In this document: one piece after another, positions 1 through 8,182 of the stretch
Position numbering within the stretch: position 1 is the stretch's first letter
Layout: every line of letters starts with the position of its first letter
Source of the DNA: Sulfurimonas sp. UBA6014
Lineage (GTDB): Bacteria > Campylobacterota > Campylobacteria > Campylobacterales > Sulfurimonadaceae
DNA length: 14,703 bases
Direction of reading: 5' to 3'
NCBI GenBank assembly: GCA_002428085.1
Contig: DJAA01000019.1
Location: 1 to 14,703 of the forward strand
Program-made: the position numbers and the translations under genes
Notes under the pieces: generated by a model
Told to the model about the DNA's origin: nothing
Database searches by the model: none
Seen by the model: the letters and a program-made list of their open reading frames with translations, nothing else

Positions 1-72
1 TTCTGCAGCGTAAGCGAAGCCTTCGTGAGCGTGTTTTGAGTTTCGCAAGAAATCTAATAAAGAGATGGTATT
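1..72. other. Unresolved left edge
   Basis: No gene can be named here. On the plus strand one frame stays open until a TAG at 93-95 and would overlap the start of the next gene by 23 bases; a second frame stops at 37-39 and a third at 11-13. The first 45 bases are richer in G+C than what follows. Synteny with Helicobacter (from memory) would place tgt upstream, but I cannot match any of the three short tails to Tgt. AAGAG at 60-64 is a plausible ribosome binding site for the TTG at 73. Confidence 0.3.
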
Positions 73-1479
73 TTGAAAAAAATTTTAATTATTAGTGATA
101 GCGATGTTGGAAGACATTTTATTCAAAGAGCAATAAAAACACATACGAGCGATAATACGTATTATATTATCGAGCCCAAAGAGAGCGTGTATGAAGATGT
201 GAATTTTACACGCTTTAAATTTTATCAATTTGATCCTACAAGTTTGTATAAACTCTCTGATGTATTAAAAATGGAATTTCTTCAAGTTTTTATTGCCATG
301 GAGGACCCTTTAGATATCGAAAATACAATCAAAAATATTAGAACTTTGAAAAAACAACTTCGAATTATTGTTTTGAGTAAATCTAAAGTGGATAATGAAG
401 ATTCCAATGCCATTTTTATAAATTCAAATGAAATTTTAGCCTCAAGACTTTTAGATTATTTGCCAAATGTCCCTGTAATTGCCCAAAATGTTGGTATCGG
501 AGAGGGTGAAATCATGGAGGTTTTAGTCCCTTTTGGAAGCTCTTTTGTTTACCGTCACATAGGAGTTATAGAGCAGAAAAATTGGCGTATTGTGGCAATT
601 TATAGAAATAGAAAACTCATTATGCCCTCTCGTAGAAGGATGATTCAACCCAATGATTTACTCCTTTTGGTTGGAGAACCTGCGGTGCTGCGTTCTGTTT
701 ATCGTGCCATAAAAAGAGAGTTGGGGCAATTTCCTGAACCTTTTGGCTCAAATCTTTATCTTTACATTGATATGAATATTATCAATCATAAAACAATTAA
801 AGAGTTTGTAAGACATGCTATTTTCGCACATACAAAATTTAAACACAATCTTATTATCAAAATTGTTCATCCAAACGATATAGCAATAGTGGAATATATA
901 CAAGAGTATAGAAGTGAAAATATCATAATAAATATTGATTATGATGGAACAACTTTGGAGAGTAGTTTTCATAAAGATATTAAATTATATCGTATAGGAC
1001 TTATTATTGTCTCTAAAGAACTTTTTGGAGATTTCATCACGAAAAACATGCTCTATGAAGCACATGTTCCTGTATTAAAGATTTCTGATAAATCTTTTTC
1101 ATCAGTGAGTGATGCACTCCTTGTTTTAAGTGATAATCGTGACTTAGAAAAAATCTCTTCTACGATATTTGATATTTCTGCACAGATGGGATTTAACATA
1201 GAACTTCATAATTACATGAATGAATATCAAGAAGAAAAAGAGCAAGTGATTGAACATTATTTCAATTTATCTACAATTTTTTCAAAATCAATCAAAGTTA
1301 TCAAAGATACAGATAATCCTATGAAAACTCTCAAGCAAAAAGATAATTTTATTCAAATTTTGCCTTTTACTTTCAAACTGACAAAAAGACGTATTTACTC
1401 TCTTTTCTCAACAGACAGTGAACTTCTCTATTACAAACTAAACAATTATCATCAAATATTTATCCCTGTGCAACTCTAG
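73..1479 (+). CDS. COG3400-family protein with RCK (TrkA-N/TrkA-C) domains
   Basis: This is a 468-residue soluble protein with no signal peptide or membrane helix. Residues 1-133 form a Rossmann-like TrkA-N/RCK domain (KKILIISDSDVGRHF at the nucleotide loop). Residues 138-213 match TrkA-C/RCK-C, ending in PNDLLLLVGEP. Residues 225-468 form a C-terminal domain that I can tie only to the COG3400 family. The dinucleotide loop reads SDSDVG where RCK proteins usually have GxGxxG, so NAD binding is doubtful. RCK proteins normally gate K+ channels or transporters; no such partner is in the window, although an MscS channel lies two genes downstream. The TTG start at 73 is chosen because it gives the typical MKKILII beginning and follows AAGAG at 60-64; the ATG at 65 runs into a stop after three codons. 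It heads the seven-gene plus-strand block. Family placement is fairly sure; the ligand and role are unknown. Confidence 0.8.
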   Translation: MKKILIISDSDVGRHFIQRAIKTHTSDNTYYIIEPKESVYEDVNFTRFKFYQFDPTSLYKLSDVLKMEFLQVFIAMEDPLDIENTIKNIRTLKKQLRIIVLSKSKVDNEDSNAIFINSNEILASRLLDYLPNVPVIAQNVGIGEGEIMEVLVPFGSSFVYRHIGVIEQKNWRIVAIYRNRKLIMPSRRRMIQPNDLLLLVGEPAVLRSVYRAIKRELGQFPEPFGSNLYLYIDMNIINHKTIKEFVRHAIFAHTKFKHNLIIKIVHPNDIAIVEYIQEYRSENIIINIDYDGTTLESSFHKDIKLYRIGLIIVSKELFGDFITKNMLYEAHVPVLKISDKSFSSVSDALLVLSDNRDLEKISSTIFDISAQMGFNIELHNYMNEYQEEKEQVIEHYFNLSTIFSKSIKVIKDTDNPMKTLKQKDNFIQILPFTFKLTKRRIYSLFSTDSELLYYKLNNYHQIFIPVQL

Positions 1480-1484
1480 AGTTG
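1471..1484. repeat. Perfect 14-bp palindrome over a stop codon
   Basis: CAACTCTAGAGTTG is its own reverse complement and contains the TAG stop (1477-1479) of the COG3400 gene. As RNA it could form a 5-bp stem with a CTAG loop. No T-run follows directly, so a classic terminator is not supported; it may be chance or a weak processing site. Confidence 0.35.
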
Positions 1485-1556
1485 AGATGTTTGAGGTGCT
1501 CTTTAGTTGTTAATGTTTTTTAAGTATCATATTAGCAATTAAATTTTGGATAAATC

Positions 1557-2609
1557 ATGCAGATAAATATTCCTCTAAAACAAGTTATCGATAACTCATA
1601 CGATATAACCATTGACGCACTTCCTACGATGCACTTTGAGACAAAAGTAGCCATTGTCACAAACCCAAAAATCGCAGGTCTTCATCTGGCGCATCTCCTT
1701 GGCAAACTTTCTGCTAAAGAGCTTTATATTATCACGATTCCTGATGGGGAGCACTACAAAACTCAAGAGAGTATCGATACTATTTTGGAGTCTTTGTTTA
1801 ACCACCGTTTCAACCGCAAATCACTTCTTGTAGCTTTTGGTGGCGGTGTTATTGGAGACATGAGTGGCTATGCGGCGAGTATTTACCAAAGAGGAATCGA
1901 TTTTATTCAAATTCCTACGACGTTACTTTCTCAAGTCGATGCAAGTGTCGGCGGTAAAACAGGAATCAATAATGCCTATGGCAAAAATCTTATAGGTGCT
2001 TTTCACCAACCTAAAGCTGTTTATATTGACTCTTATTTTTTAACCACTTTACCCTCGCGAGAATTGGGTGCTGGCATTGCCGAGATAGTCAAAATGGCTG
2101 TGACTTTTAGTAAAGATTTTTTCTTTTTTTTAGAGAACGCAGATATAACAAACCCCGATATTTTACAAGAAATTATCAAGCAAGCGGTTCTCATCAAAGC
2201 AGATGTTGTGGCCAAAGATGAAAAAGAACATGGATTGAGAGCTGCGTTGAACTATGGGCATACTTTTGGTCATGTCATTGAAAATGAAACAAAATATAAG
2301 ACATTTTTACACGGTGAAGCAGTTGCTATTGGGATGGTGATGGCAAATGAGATGGCTGTAGAGATGGGATTTATGAAGCAAGAAGATGCTTTGAGAGTAC
2401 AATCTCTTTTAGAGAGAGTTACCTTGCCTACAACTTATAGTATTAAAAATATAAACGCTTTTTATGAAGCATTTTTCCTTGATAAAAAAAGCGCTGATTC
2501 AAAGTTAACATTTATCCTCCCTCTTGGTATAGGTGATGTAACTATCACAGATGAGATAAGCAAAGAGGTTGTTCTTAAAGTGCTTTGCAAGTTTGGAGAA
2601 GTTTCATGA
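1557..2609 (+). CDS. aroB: 3-dehydroquinate synthase
   Basis: AroB converts DAHP to 3-dehydroquinate, the second step of the shikimate pathway, in the cytoplasm, using NAD+ and a divalent metal. The protein has 350 residues, the usual length. Visible motifs are PDGEHYKT (62-69), the NAD-binding FGGGVIGD (94-101), IPTTLLSQVDASVGGKTGIN (119-138), and the metal ligands Glu176 (in GAGIAEIVK), His235 (in NYGHTFGH) and His252 (in HGEAVAIGM). All expected catalytic residues are present. The ATG at 1557 follows GGA at 1548-1550. The 77-base gap from the upstream gene is the largest inside this plus-strand block and has a weak -10-like TATCAT at 1525-1530, so an internal promoter is possible. The gene ends in an ATGA overlap with the mscS-family gene. 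Products feed aromatic amino acids and, through chorismate, menaquinone. Confidence 0.97.
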   Translation: MQINIPLKQVIDNSYDITIDALPTMHFETKVAIVTNPKIAGLHLAHLLGKLSAKELYIITIPDGEHYKTQESIDTILESLFNHRFNRKSLLVAFGGGVIGDMSGYAASIYQRGIDFIQIPTTLLSQVDASVGGKTGINNAYGKNLIGAFHQPKAVYIDSYFLTTLPSRELGAGIAEIVKMAVTFSKDFFFFLENADITNPDILQEIIKQAVLIKADVVAKDEKEHGLRAALNYGHTFGHVIENETKYKTFLHGEAVAIGMVMANEMAVEMGFMKQEDALRVQSLLERVTLPTTYSIKNINAFYEAFFLDKKSADSKLTFILPLGIGDVTITDEISKEVVLKVLCKFGEVS

Positions 2610-4231
2610 AGCGAGTCTTTCTTTTTGTTTTTTTTATCACTTGTGCACTTGTAGCTCAAGATGTCACAGAAGAAAAGCTAACAGCTGGGGAAAATACTCT
2701 TGTACAAGAAAAGCAAAATAAAAAAGCTAGTAGCGATTATCTTGTAGCTCTCGAGGAACTTGAACAAGAGATCTCCAAAGAGAAAGTTTGGATGAAAAGT
2801 TACGCTTCTTATATGACCTTTCTTGAGGTGCGAGAGAGTTTAAAGCAGATTCGAAAAAGAGTTAACTATCTCAAAAAAAAGGGTGAAACGCAAAGTGAAG
2901 AGGATGAGCTCAATGCTCTTATGTCTAAAGAGAAAATCTTAGCTTCACAGATAGAAAAACTCAAAGAAAAAGATAGCGCCCCTTTTTCCAAACTGCTTAC
3001 TCCTCCCAATATAGATGATATTCCTGCGATTGATAACCCTTTTGATTTGTTTGCTGGGATATCTTTTATCAAATCGCTCCAGATTTACTCTGATGATTAT
3101 GCAAAAAGAAAAGAGCAGTTAAGTGATTTGGTAAAGCTGCTTAGAAAAGAGCAAGAGATTTATAAAAAACTTATAGCAATCAAAAATAAAAATCACTTTG
3201 ATTACGATGTTATTGCAAAATTTAAACAATTAGAGAGGTTTGAAACTGCGCTCGATACGATTATTGTAACCGAAGAAGTGTATCAAAAAAGACTCGAAAT
3301 TATTGAGTTTAACATCAACAAAGATATCCAAAAACAGGTTTGGAGAATTGGCAATATTGGAATAGTTATCTTATTTGTCTTGATTTTTTTCTTTTTATTA
3401 AAGTTGATTGTAAAGAAATATATTACAGATAATGAACGATTTTACATGGCAAATAAGATTATCACTTTTTTAAATGTTACATTGATTATTTTAATTTTAT
3501 TTTTTAACTATATCGAAAATGTCAGTTATTTAGTCACGATACTTGGATTTGCATCTGCGGGTATCGCCATCGCCATGAAAGACTGGTTTATGAGTATTTT
3601 AGGGTGGCTTGTTATCGTTGTAGGGGGAAGTATTCACGTTGGAGACAGAATCCGTGTCGATATGGATGGGATGGTGTATGTCGGAGATGTTATGGATATC
3701 TCTTTACTGCGTATTACTATCCTTGAAGATATAACACTTACATCAGTGATCAATAATAGAAGAGCAGGTCGTATCATTTTTATCCCAAATAATTATGTTT
3801 TTACAAGGATGATTGCCAACTATACCCATAGCACACTCAAAACAGTTTGGGATGGGATTCAAATAACTATAACGTTTGATTCAAATCATAAAAAAGCGAT
3901 TCACCTTGTTAAAGAGATAGCAAAAAAATACTCCAAAGGGTACACCGATATCACAAGAAAACAGTTGAACAAACTTCGAAATCAATACAGTCTTAAAAAT
4001 ACAAATGTCGAACCGAGAATTTTTACATTTATAGAATCCAACGGTATCACAATCGACGCATGGTACTTGACCAATGCATACGCTACGTTGACACTCAGAA
4101 GTATCATATCTTTAGAGATAGTAGATGCATTTAATGCAGAAGATGACATAACAATTGCTTATCCTACGCAAATGTTACATATGGAAAAAGCGGCAAAGAA
4201 ACCTCCTTTTAGTGCAGATGAGAGCGTATGA
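2606..4231 (+). CDS. MscS-family mechanosensitive channel with periplasmic coiled-coil domain
   Basis: This is an inner-membrane channel protein that likely releases solutes on hypo-osmotic shock. I place the start at the ATG at 2606 (541 residues), which follows GGAGAA at 2595-2600 and overlaps the aroB stop as ATGA; a TTG 21 bases upstream would disrupt the signal peptide. Residues 1-18 form a signal peptide with likely cleavage at VA/QD. Residues about 20-245 are charged and rich in predicted coiled coil, presumably periplasmic. Hydrophobic helices lie at 251-269, 285-303 and 306-324; the third, Gly/Ala-rich one (GFASAGIAIAMKDW) is the pore-lining MscS helix. The MscS beta domain follows (GSIHVGDRIRV, GDVMDISLLRI), then an alpha/beta cytoplasmic cage ending near the typical AYPTQ (518-522). 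It is longer than MscS of E. coli (about 286 residues) because of the N-terminal domain, so it is MscS-like rather than strict MscS. Confidence 0.9.
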   Translation: MKRVFLFVFFITCALVAQDVTEEKLTAGENTLVQEKQNKKASSDYLVALEELEQEISKEKVWMKSYASYMTFLEVRESLKQIRKRVNYLKKKGETQSEEDELNALMSKEKILASQIEKLKEKDSAPFSKLLTPPNIDDIPAIDNPFDLFAGISFIKSLQIYSDDYAKRKEQLSDLVKLLRKEQEIYKKLIAIKNKNHFDYDVIAKFKQLERFETALDTIIVTEEVYQKRLEIIEFNINKDIQKQVWRIGNIGIVILFVLIFFFLLKLIVKKYITDNERFYMANKIITFLNVTLIILILFFNYIENVSYLVTILGFASAGIAIAMKDWFMSILGWLVIVVGGSIHVGDRIRVDMDGMVYVGDVMDISLLRITILEDITLTSVINNRRAGRIIFIPNNYVFTRMIANYTHSTLKTVWDGIQITITFDSNHKKAIHLVKEIAKKYSKGYTDITRKQLNKLRNQYSLKNTNVEPRIFTFIESNGITIDAWYLTNAYATLTLRSIISLEIVDAFNAEDDITIAYPTQMLHMEKAAKKPPFSADESV

Positions 4232-5478
4232 TGAAGAAAAAAGTTTATTTTAAAACTTTTGGATGCAGAACTAATCTCTATGATTCGCAAGTCATGATGC
4301 ATTCACTCAAAGAGTATGCAATTACTCAAGAGGAGAGCGAGGCAGATGTGATTGTCGTCAACTCATGCACGGTGACAAATGGAGCCGATACAAATGTACG
4401 CTCTTACATTGCTCAAGTGCATAAAAGCTCTGAGGCAAAGATTTTTTTAACTGGCTGTGGTGCCCATACGAAAGGTGAAAAACTTCTTCAAGAAAATCGA
4501 GTCCATGGGGTTTTTGGACAAAGTGAAAAACAAAAAATCGACTTTTTACTTTCTCAAGAAAAACCATTTTATGACCCAGGAGATTTACACCATATCGACG
4601 ATGTGATAGTGGATGATTTTATCGGTAAAAGTAGGGCTTTTATCAAGATTCAAGAGGGGTGCAATTTTCGTTGTTCTTACTGCATCATCCCTTTTGTTCG
4701 CGGGGATGCAAGAAGTATGGATGAGGAAAAAATCTTAGAACAAATTACAAGACTTGCCTTAAACGGATTTGGAGAGTTTATACTTACAGGGACAAATGTT
4801 GGTAGTTATGGGCAAGGTAAAGAGACTTCCATAGCAAAACTGATGAAAAAAATATCTCAAATTCGTGGCGTTCGACGGATACGTTTAGGAAGTGTCGAAC
4901 CCGTGCAAATCACGGATGAGTTTAAAGAGATTTTAGACGAGCCTTGGCTTGAGAAGCATCTGCACATCGCACTCCAACATACTGCGCCAGCCATGCTTAA
5001 GCTCATGAATAGAAGAAATGTGTATAAACAAGACAAAGAACTTTTTGAAATTCTGCATGACAGAGGTTTTGCCATTGGGACAGATTTTATCACAGGACAC
5101 CCTGGAGAGAGCCAAGCCTTATGGGATGAGGCATTCAAAAATGCTCAGGCGTTGCCACTAACCCATCTCCATGCTTTTACTTACTCCAAAAGAGACGGCA
5201 CCCACTCCGCAAACATGAAAGAAGAGGTAAACGGAGCAGTTGCAAAACAAAGGCTTCATGAGCTTGAAGCGTTGATTCAAGCAAAAAATTTTGCATTTAG
5301 AAAGGCTTTTAAAGGGAGACTTGAAGTGCTTATTGAGAGTCAAAAAGATGGTTTGTATTATGGACATGACCAGCATTTTAATCCGATTTTAGTTGCATCA
5401 GAGGAAGATTTAGTAGGGGATTGGGTCAGTATAGCAAATTATGAAGCAAGAAGAGAGGGTAACTATGCCAAACTTTAA
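4228..5478 (+). CDS. mtaB: tRNA N6-threonylcarbamoyladenosine(37) methylthiotransferase MtaB
   Basis: MtaB adds a methylthio group to t6A37 of ANN-decoding tRNAs, giving ms2t6A. It is a radical-SAM enzyme with two [4Fe-4S] clusters. In this 416-residue protein the UPF0004 domain carries Cys13 (TFGCRTN), Cys47 (NSCTVTN) and Cys77 (LTGCGAH). The radical-SAM motif CxxxCxxC is Cys145, Cys149 and Cys152 (EGCNFRCSYC). The C-terminal part (about 355-415) is TRAM-like. The TFGCR start and the motif spacing fit MtaB better than MiaB or RimO. ATG codons occur at 4228 and 4231; the first overlaps the upstream stop as ATGA. The 3' end overlaps the next gene by 14 bases. It appears intact. Confidence 0.93.
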   Translation: MMKKKVYFKTFGCRTNLYDSQVMMHSLKEYAITQEESEADVIVVNSCTVTNGADTNVRSYIAQVHKSSEAKIFLTGCGAHTKGEKLLQENRVHGVFGQSEKQKIDFLLSQEKPFYDPGDLHHIDDVIVDDFIGKSRAFIKIQEGCNFRCSYCIIPFVRGDARSMDEEKILEQITRLALNGFGEFILTGTNVGSYGQGKETSIAKLMKKISQIRGVRRIRLGSVEPVQITDEFKEILDEPWLEKHLHIALQHTAPAMLKLMNRRNVYKQDKELFEILHDRGFAIGTDFITGHPGESQALWDEAFKNAQALPLTHLHAFTYSKRDGTHSANMKEEVNGAVAKQRLHELEALIQAKNFAFRKAFKGRLEVLIESQKDGLYYGHDQHFNPILVASEEDLVGDWVSIANYEARREGNYAKL

Positions 5479-7120
5479 AACAAATAGAATCATCCTCTAT
5501 GTGTCGGCTTTTTTTGTCATCATCTTAGTCTTATTTGCAGCACTGAGAGATAATGCTGAGAAAATTACTTTGCGTGAGGCGACAGCTTTACTGAAAAATC
5601 ATATAGTAAAAGAGGTTACTGTCACAAAAGAGTATGTCTATCTCAAAACGGAAAATAATTTTTATAAAATAGCCTCTTCTCAAGTGACTCCAAGAATGTT
5701 TATAGATTATAAAGTAGAGGTTCAAACAGGCTCTGGCGTTCTTGTGTATTTGTTGCTTGGAGTTTTATTTCTTGGGCTTGGAACTTTACTGCTTCGATGG
5801 TGGCAAAAAAAAGAGGGATTGTTTGGAGAAAATGGCAGCTTCCTTCAAAATCGCTCAAGCAGTTCTCACGCACCTGATTCAAATACCCCCGTTGAGGCGA
5901 TTAAAAGTGATGTTACTTTTAATGACATTGGCGGTATTTCAGATGTAAAAATCGAACTTGAAGAGATTATTGACTTTATAAAAAATCCAAAACGCTATAA
6001 AAGTTTTGGCGCTCGTATGCCACGCGGTGTTTTACTTGTGGGTCCCCCAGGTGTTGGTAAAACCATGATAGCAAAAGCGGTAGCCCATGAAGCAGGAGTC
6101 CCATTTTACTACCAAAGCGGCGCATCTTTTGTTCAGATTTATGTAGGTATGGGGGCAAAAAGAGTTCATGAACTTTTTTTAGCCGCAAAAAAAAATTCCC
6201 CTTCTATTATTTTTATTGATGAGATAGATGCCGTTGGAAAAACGCGTGATGGACAAAGAAACGATGAAAGAGAGGCAACACTCAACCAACTTCTTACCGA
6301 GATGGATGGTTTTGAAGGTTCAAGCGGCGTTATCGTTATTGCCGCTACAAATAAAATAGAAGTTTTAGACTCGGCATTGCTACGCGCAGGAAGATTTGAT
6401 AGAAGAATTTTTGTCGAATTGCCTACAAAAAAAGAGAGAGAATCTATCTTGAGTAAATATCTCAAAAATGTTCCGCATAAATTAGATGCTTCAGCCATTG
6501 CAAATATGACGGTTGGATTTAACGGTGCATCTTTAGCAGCTCTTGTCAATGAAGCGGCACTCCTTTCACTGAGACAAAATGATGCGTATGTCACGATTGA
6601 ACATTTTCATCAGGTTAAAGACAAGGTGATGTTTGGAAAGAAAAAATTGCAAATGCTCAATGAAAAACAGAAACAATTTCGTATAACGTATCAAGCGGGC
6701 AAAGTTATAAGTGCCACGTATTTTGACCTTGCGTTTGAGAAGTTGATGCTCTCAAATGAAAAACTGACTCCAAACTCTGGAGAACCACTTATCAAACATG
6801 AGCTCGAATCTCGGGTTAAAATGCTTTTAGCTGGCATAGTAGCATGTGGGATAAAATATGGTGAGCACTCAAATAGTTCTAAAAGTGATTTGGAAGAGGC
6901 TAAAGAGCTTGTAAAAAGTATGATACACGAATATGGCATGGGGGGAAGCATTATCTCAAGCTCAAGCGAAGAGGAAGTTATCATGAAGAGACTTTATAGT
7001 GAATGCAAACTTCTTTTAGAATCCATGAAAGAGGCAATGCAAAAAGTTGAGAAAATTTTATATGAGCGAGAAAGTATTACCAAAAATGAAGTAAAAAGTT
7101 ATATTGATGCAATTTTATAA
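5465..7120 (+). CDS. FtsH-like membrane AAA+ ATPase lacking the protease HEXXH motif
   Basis: This has the domain plan of FtsH, but the protease active site is gone. I start it at the ATG at 5465 (551 residues), after AGAGAGG; an ATG at 5441 would add eight residues and has no better ribosome binding site. Membrane helices lie at 9-27 and 92-110 around a small periplasmic region. The AAA module has Walker A GPPGVGKT (193-200), pore loop FVQIYVG (222-228), Walker B IIFIDEID (248-255), and SRH arginines Arg310 and Arg313 (LLRAGRFDR). Where FtsH has HEAGH, this protein has YQAGK (409-413), so both zinc-binding histidines and the catalytic glutamate are replaced. The downstream region still aligns, including Asp475 (SKSDLEEA) at the third zinc-ligand position. 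It is shorter than FtsH (about 640 residues). I infer an ATP-driven unfoldase or chaperone rather than a protease. A similar FtsH-like gene sits at this place in H. pylori (from memory, HP0286). Confidence 0.88.
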   Translation: MPNFKTNRIILYVSAFFVIILVLFAALRDNAEKITLREATALLKNHIVKEVTVTKEYVYLKTENNFYKIASSQVTPRMFIDYKVEVQTGSGVLVYLLLGVLFLGLGTLLLRWWQKKEGLFGENGSFLQNRSSSSHAPDSNTPVEAIKSDVTFNDIGGISDVKIELEEIIDFIKNPKRYKSFGARMPRGVLLVGPPGVGKTMIAKAVAHEAGVPFYYQSGASFVQIYVGMGAKRVHELFLAAKKNSPSIIFIDEIDAVGKTRDGQRNDEREATLNQLLTEMDGFEGSSGVIVIAATNKIEVLDSALLRAGRFDRRIFVELPTKKERESILSKYLKNVPHKLDASAIANMTVGFNGASLAALVNEAALLSLRQNDAYVTIEHFHQVKDKVMFGKKKLQMLNEKQKQFRITYQAGKVISATYFDLAFEKLMLSNEKLTPNSGEPLIKHELESRVKMLLAGIVACGIKYGEHSNSSKSDLEEAKELVKSMIHEYGMGGSIISSSSEEEVIMKRLYSECKLLLESMKEAMQKVEKILYERESITKNEVKSYIDAIL

Positions 7121-7628
7121 CGGATTTTCTTTAAGAAATGAACATTACCTTTTTGATGCGTACATAAAAAAATCTGCGTATACGGTATGTGGATTTAGTT
7201 ATGGAGCAATGAAAGCATTTGAGTACACCCTTGCGCAGTTGGCAAGTGCGAAGAGAATTGATACACTTGAACTTTTTTCTCCTGCTTTTTTTCAAATGAA
7301 AGATGCAAAGTTTAAAAAACTGCAAGTGCAATCCTACAAAAAAAATGAAGAGGCATATCTTCGCCAGTTCATAGATGCTTGTTTTTTTCCTCATGATAAA
7401 AAAATTATAGAGCGTGCCAAGAGTAACATCCATGAACTTGAAGAGCTGCTTTTCTATGAGTGGGATTTGCAAGCCTTACAAGCCCTTGTTGATAAAGGGG
7501 TAAAAATAGAGGTTTATCTGGGCAGTGAAGATAAAATTATTGACGTAGAAGAGGCAAGAGAATTTTTTTTAAAAGTAGCGACAGTCACGTACATCAAAAA
7601 TGCAAACCATTTTTTACAAACTTCTTAG
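7107..7628 (+). CDS. bioV: Pimeloyl-ACP methyl ester esterase, BioV type
   Basis: BioV demethylates pimeloyl-ACP methyl ester, ending the BioC-initiated synthesis of the biotin precursor in Campylobacterota. This 173-residue alpha/beta hydrolase fold has a nucleophile elbow GFSYG (29-33, Ser31), an acidic residue Asp142 (LGSEDKIID, with Asp146 as alternative), and His168 (NANHFL) near the C-terminus. The protein is much shorter than BioH or BioG-type esterases, and the first strands of the usual fold are missing, as in BioV. I choose the ATG at 7107 over the TTG just before it; it lies within the end of the FtsH-like gene (14-base overlap). The ribosome binding site is weak, which fits translational coupling. 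The name rests on size, the triad and lineage context; another short esterase is the alternative. Confidence 0.7.
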   Translation: MQFYNGFSLRNEHYLFDAYIKKSAYTVCGFSYGAMKAFEYTLAQLASAKRIDTLELFSPAFFQMKDAKFKKLQVQSYKKNEEAYLRQFIDACFFPHDKKIIERAKSNIHELEELLFYEWDLQALQALVDKGVKIEVYLGSEDKIIDVEEAREFFLKVATVTYIKNANHFLQTS

Positions 7629-7640
7629 AGGAGATTATAT

Positions 7641-8171
7641 ATGGCAGAGATTAAAATAGGCGTCATCACAGCAAGTGATAGAGCAAGCAAGGGGATTTAC
7701 GAAGATATTTCAGGAGTTGCGATTCAAGATACGATGAGAGAGTACTTAAAAAGTGAGTTTGAAATCGTGTATAGATGTATCCCTGATGAGCAGGATATTT
7801 TAGAGCAAACTATGAAAGAGCTTTGCGATGAGGCAGGGTGCTGTTTGGTTGTTACAACTGGAGGCACTGGTCCTGCGGTTCGTGATGTCACACCTGAGGC
7901 GACTGAAAATGTGTGTCAAAAGATGATGCCAGGATTTGGCGAGCTTATGCGTCAAGTGAGTCTGCAATATGTTCCAACAGCTATTCTCTCGCGTCAAAGT
8001 GCAGGGATACGAGGCAAAAGTCTCATCATCAATCTTCCAGGAAAACCAAAATCTATTCGTGAATGTTTAGACGCAGTTTTTCCAGCCGTGCCTTATTGCA
8101 TAGACCTCATTGAAGGTCCATTTCTTGAAACAAATGAGCGTGTTATAAAAGCATTTCGCCCCAAAAAATAA
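7641..8171 (+). CDS. mogA: Molybdopterin adenylyltransferase MogA
   Basis: MogA activates molybdopterin with ATP to MPT-AMP before molybdate insertion; it acts in the cytoplasm as a trimer. The 176-residue protein shows the MoCF-binding signature: TTGGTGPAVRDVTPEAT (72-88) with Asp82, and LPGKPKSIRECLDAVFPAVP (132-151). The length is close to that of E. coli MogA and shorter than MoaB/MoeA fusions. A strong ribosome binding site, AGAGGAG at 7627-7633, overlaps the bioV stop codon and lies 7 bases before ATG. It is the last gene of the plus-strand block. Molybdenum cofactor fits the formate dehydrogenases and nitrate or polysulfide reductases common in this phylum, though none are in the window. 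Confidence 0.93.
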   Translation: MAEIKIGVITASDRASKGIYEDISGVAIQDTMREYLKSEFEIVYRCIPDEQDILEQTMKELCDEAGCCLVVTTGGTGPAVRDVTPEATENVCQKMMPGFGELMRQVSLQYVPTAILSRQSAGIRGKSLIINLPGKPKSIRECLDAVFPAVPYCIDLIEGPFLETNERVIKAFRPKK

Positions 8172-8182
8172 ACGCTATTTTT
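8164..8182. terminator. Possible bidirectional AT-rich terminator between mogA and hemG
   Basis: AAAAATA (8164-8170) and TATTTTT (8176-8182) are perfect inverted repeats around a 5-base loop, spanning both stop codons of the convergent genes. The arms supply T-runs in both directions, but the stem has no G-C pairs, so it would be weak. A GC-containing inverted repeat GAGG-AG-CCTC follows at 8183-8192. Confidence 0.35.

Noticed and set aside
1..72. Minus-strand reading ending ...KHAHEGFAYAAE as a start of a divergent gene
   Set aside because: There is no ATG and no ribosome binding site in frame, and a stop lies upstream; only a TTG would serve.
4857..5138. Minus-strand open frame inside mtaB (93 codons), and similar frames inside ftsH-like (6166-6594) and others
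   Set aside because: They lie antisense to strongly conserved proteins, show no family motifs and have low-complexity Ser-rich translations typical of shadow frames.
6187..6195. A9 tract in the FtsH-like gene, plus A8 at 2873-2880 and T8 at 2124-2131, as phase-variable switches
   Set aside because: The tracts encode ordinary Lys/Phe residues in conserved proteins, and phase-variable tracts in this phylum are usually longer poly-G/C; the longest G-run seen is six (6940-6945).
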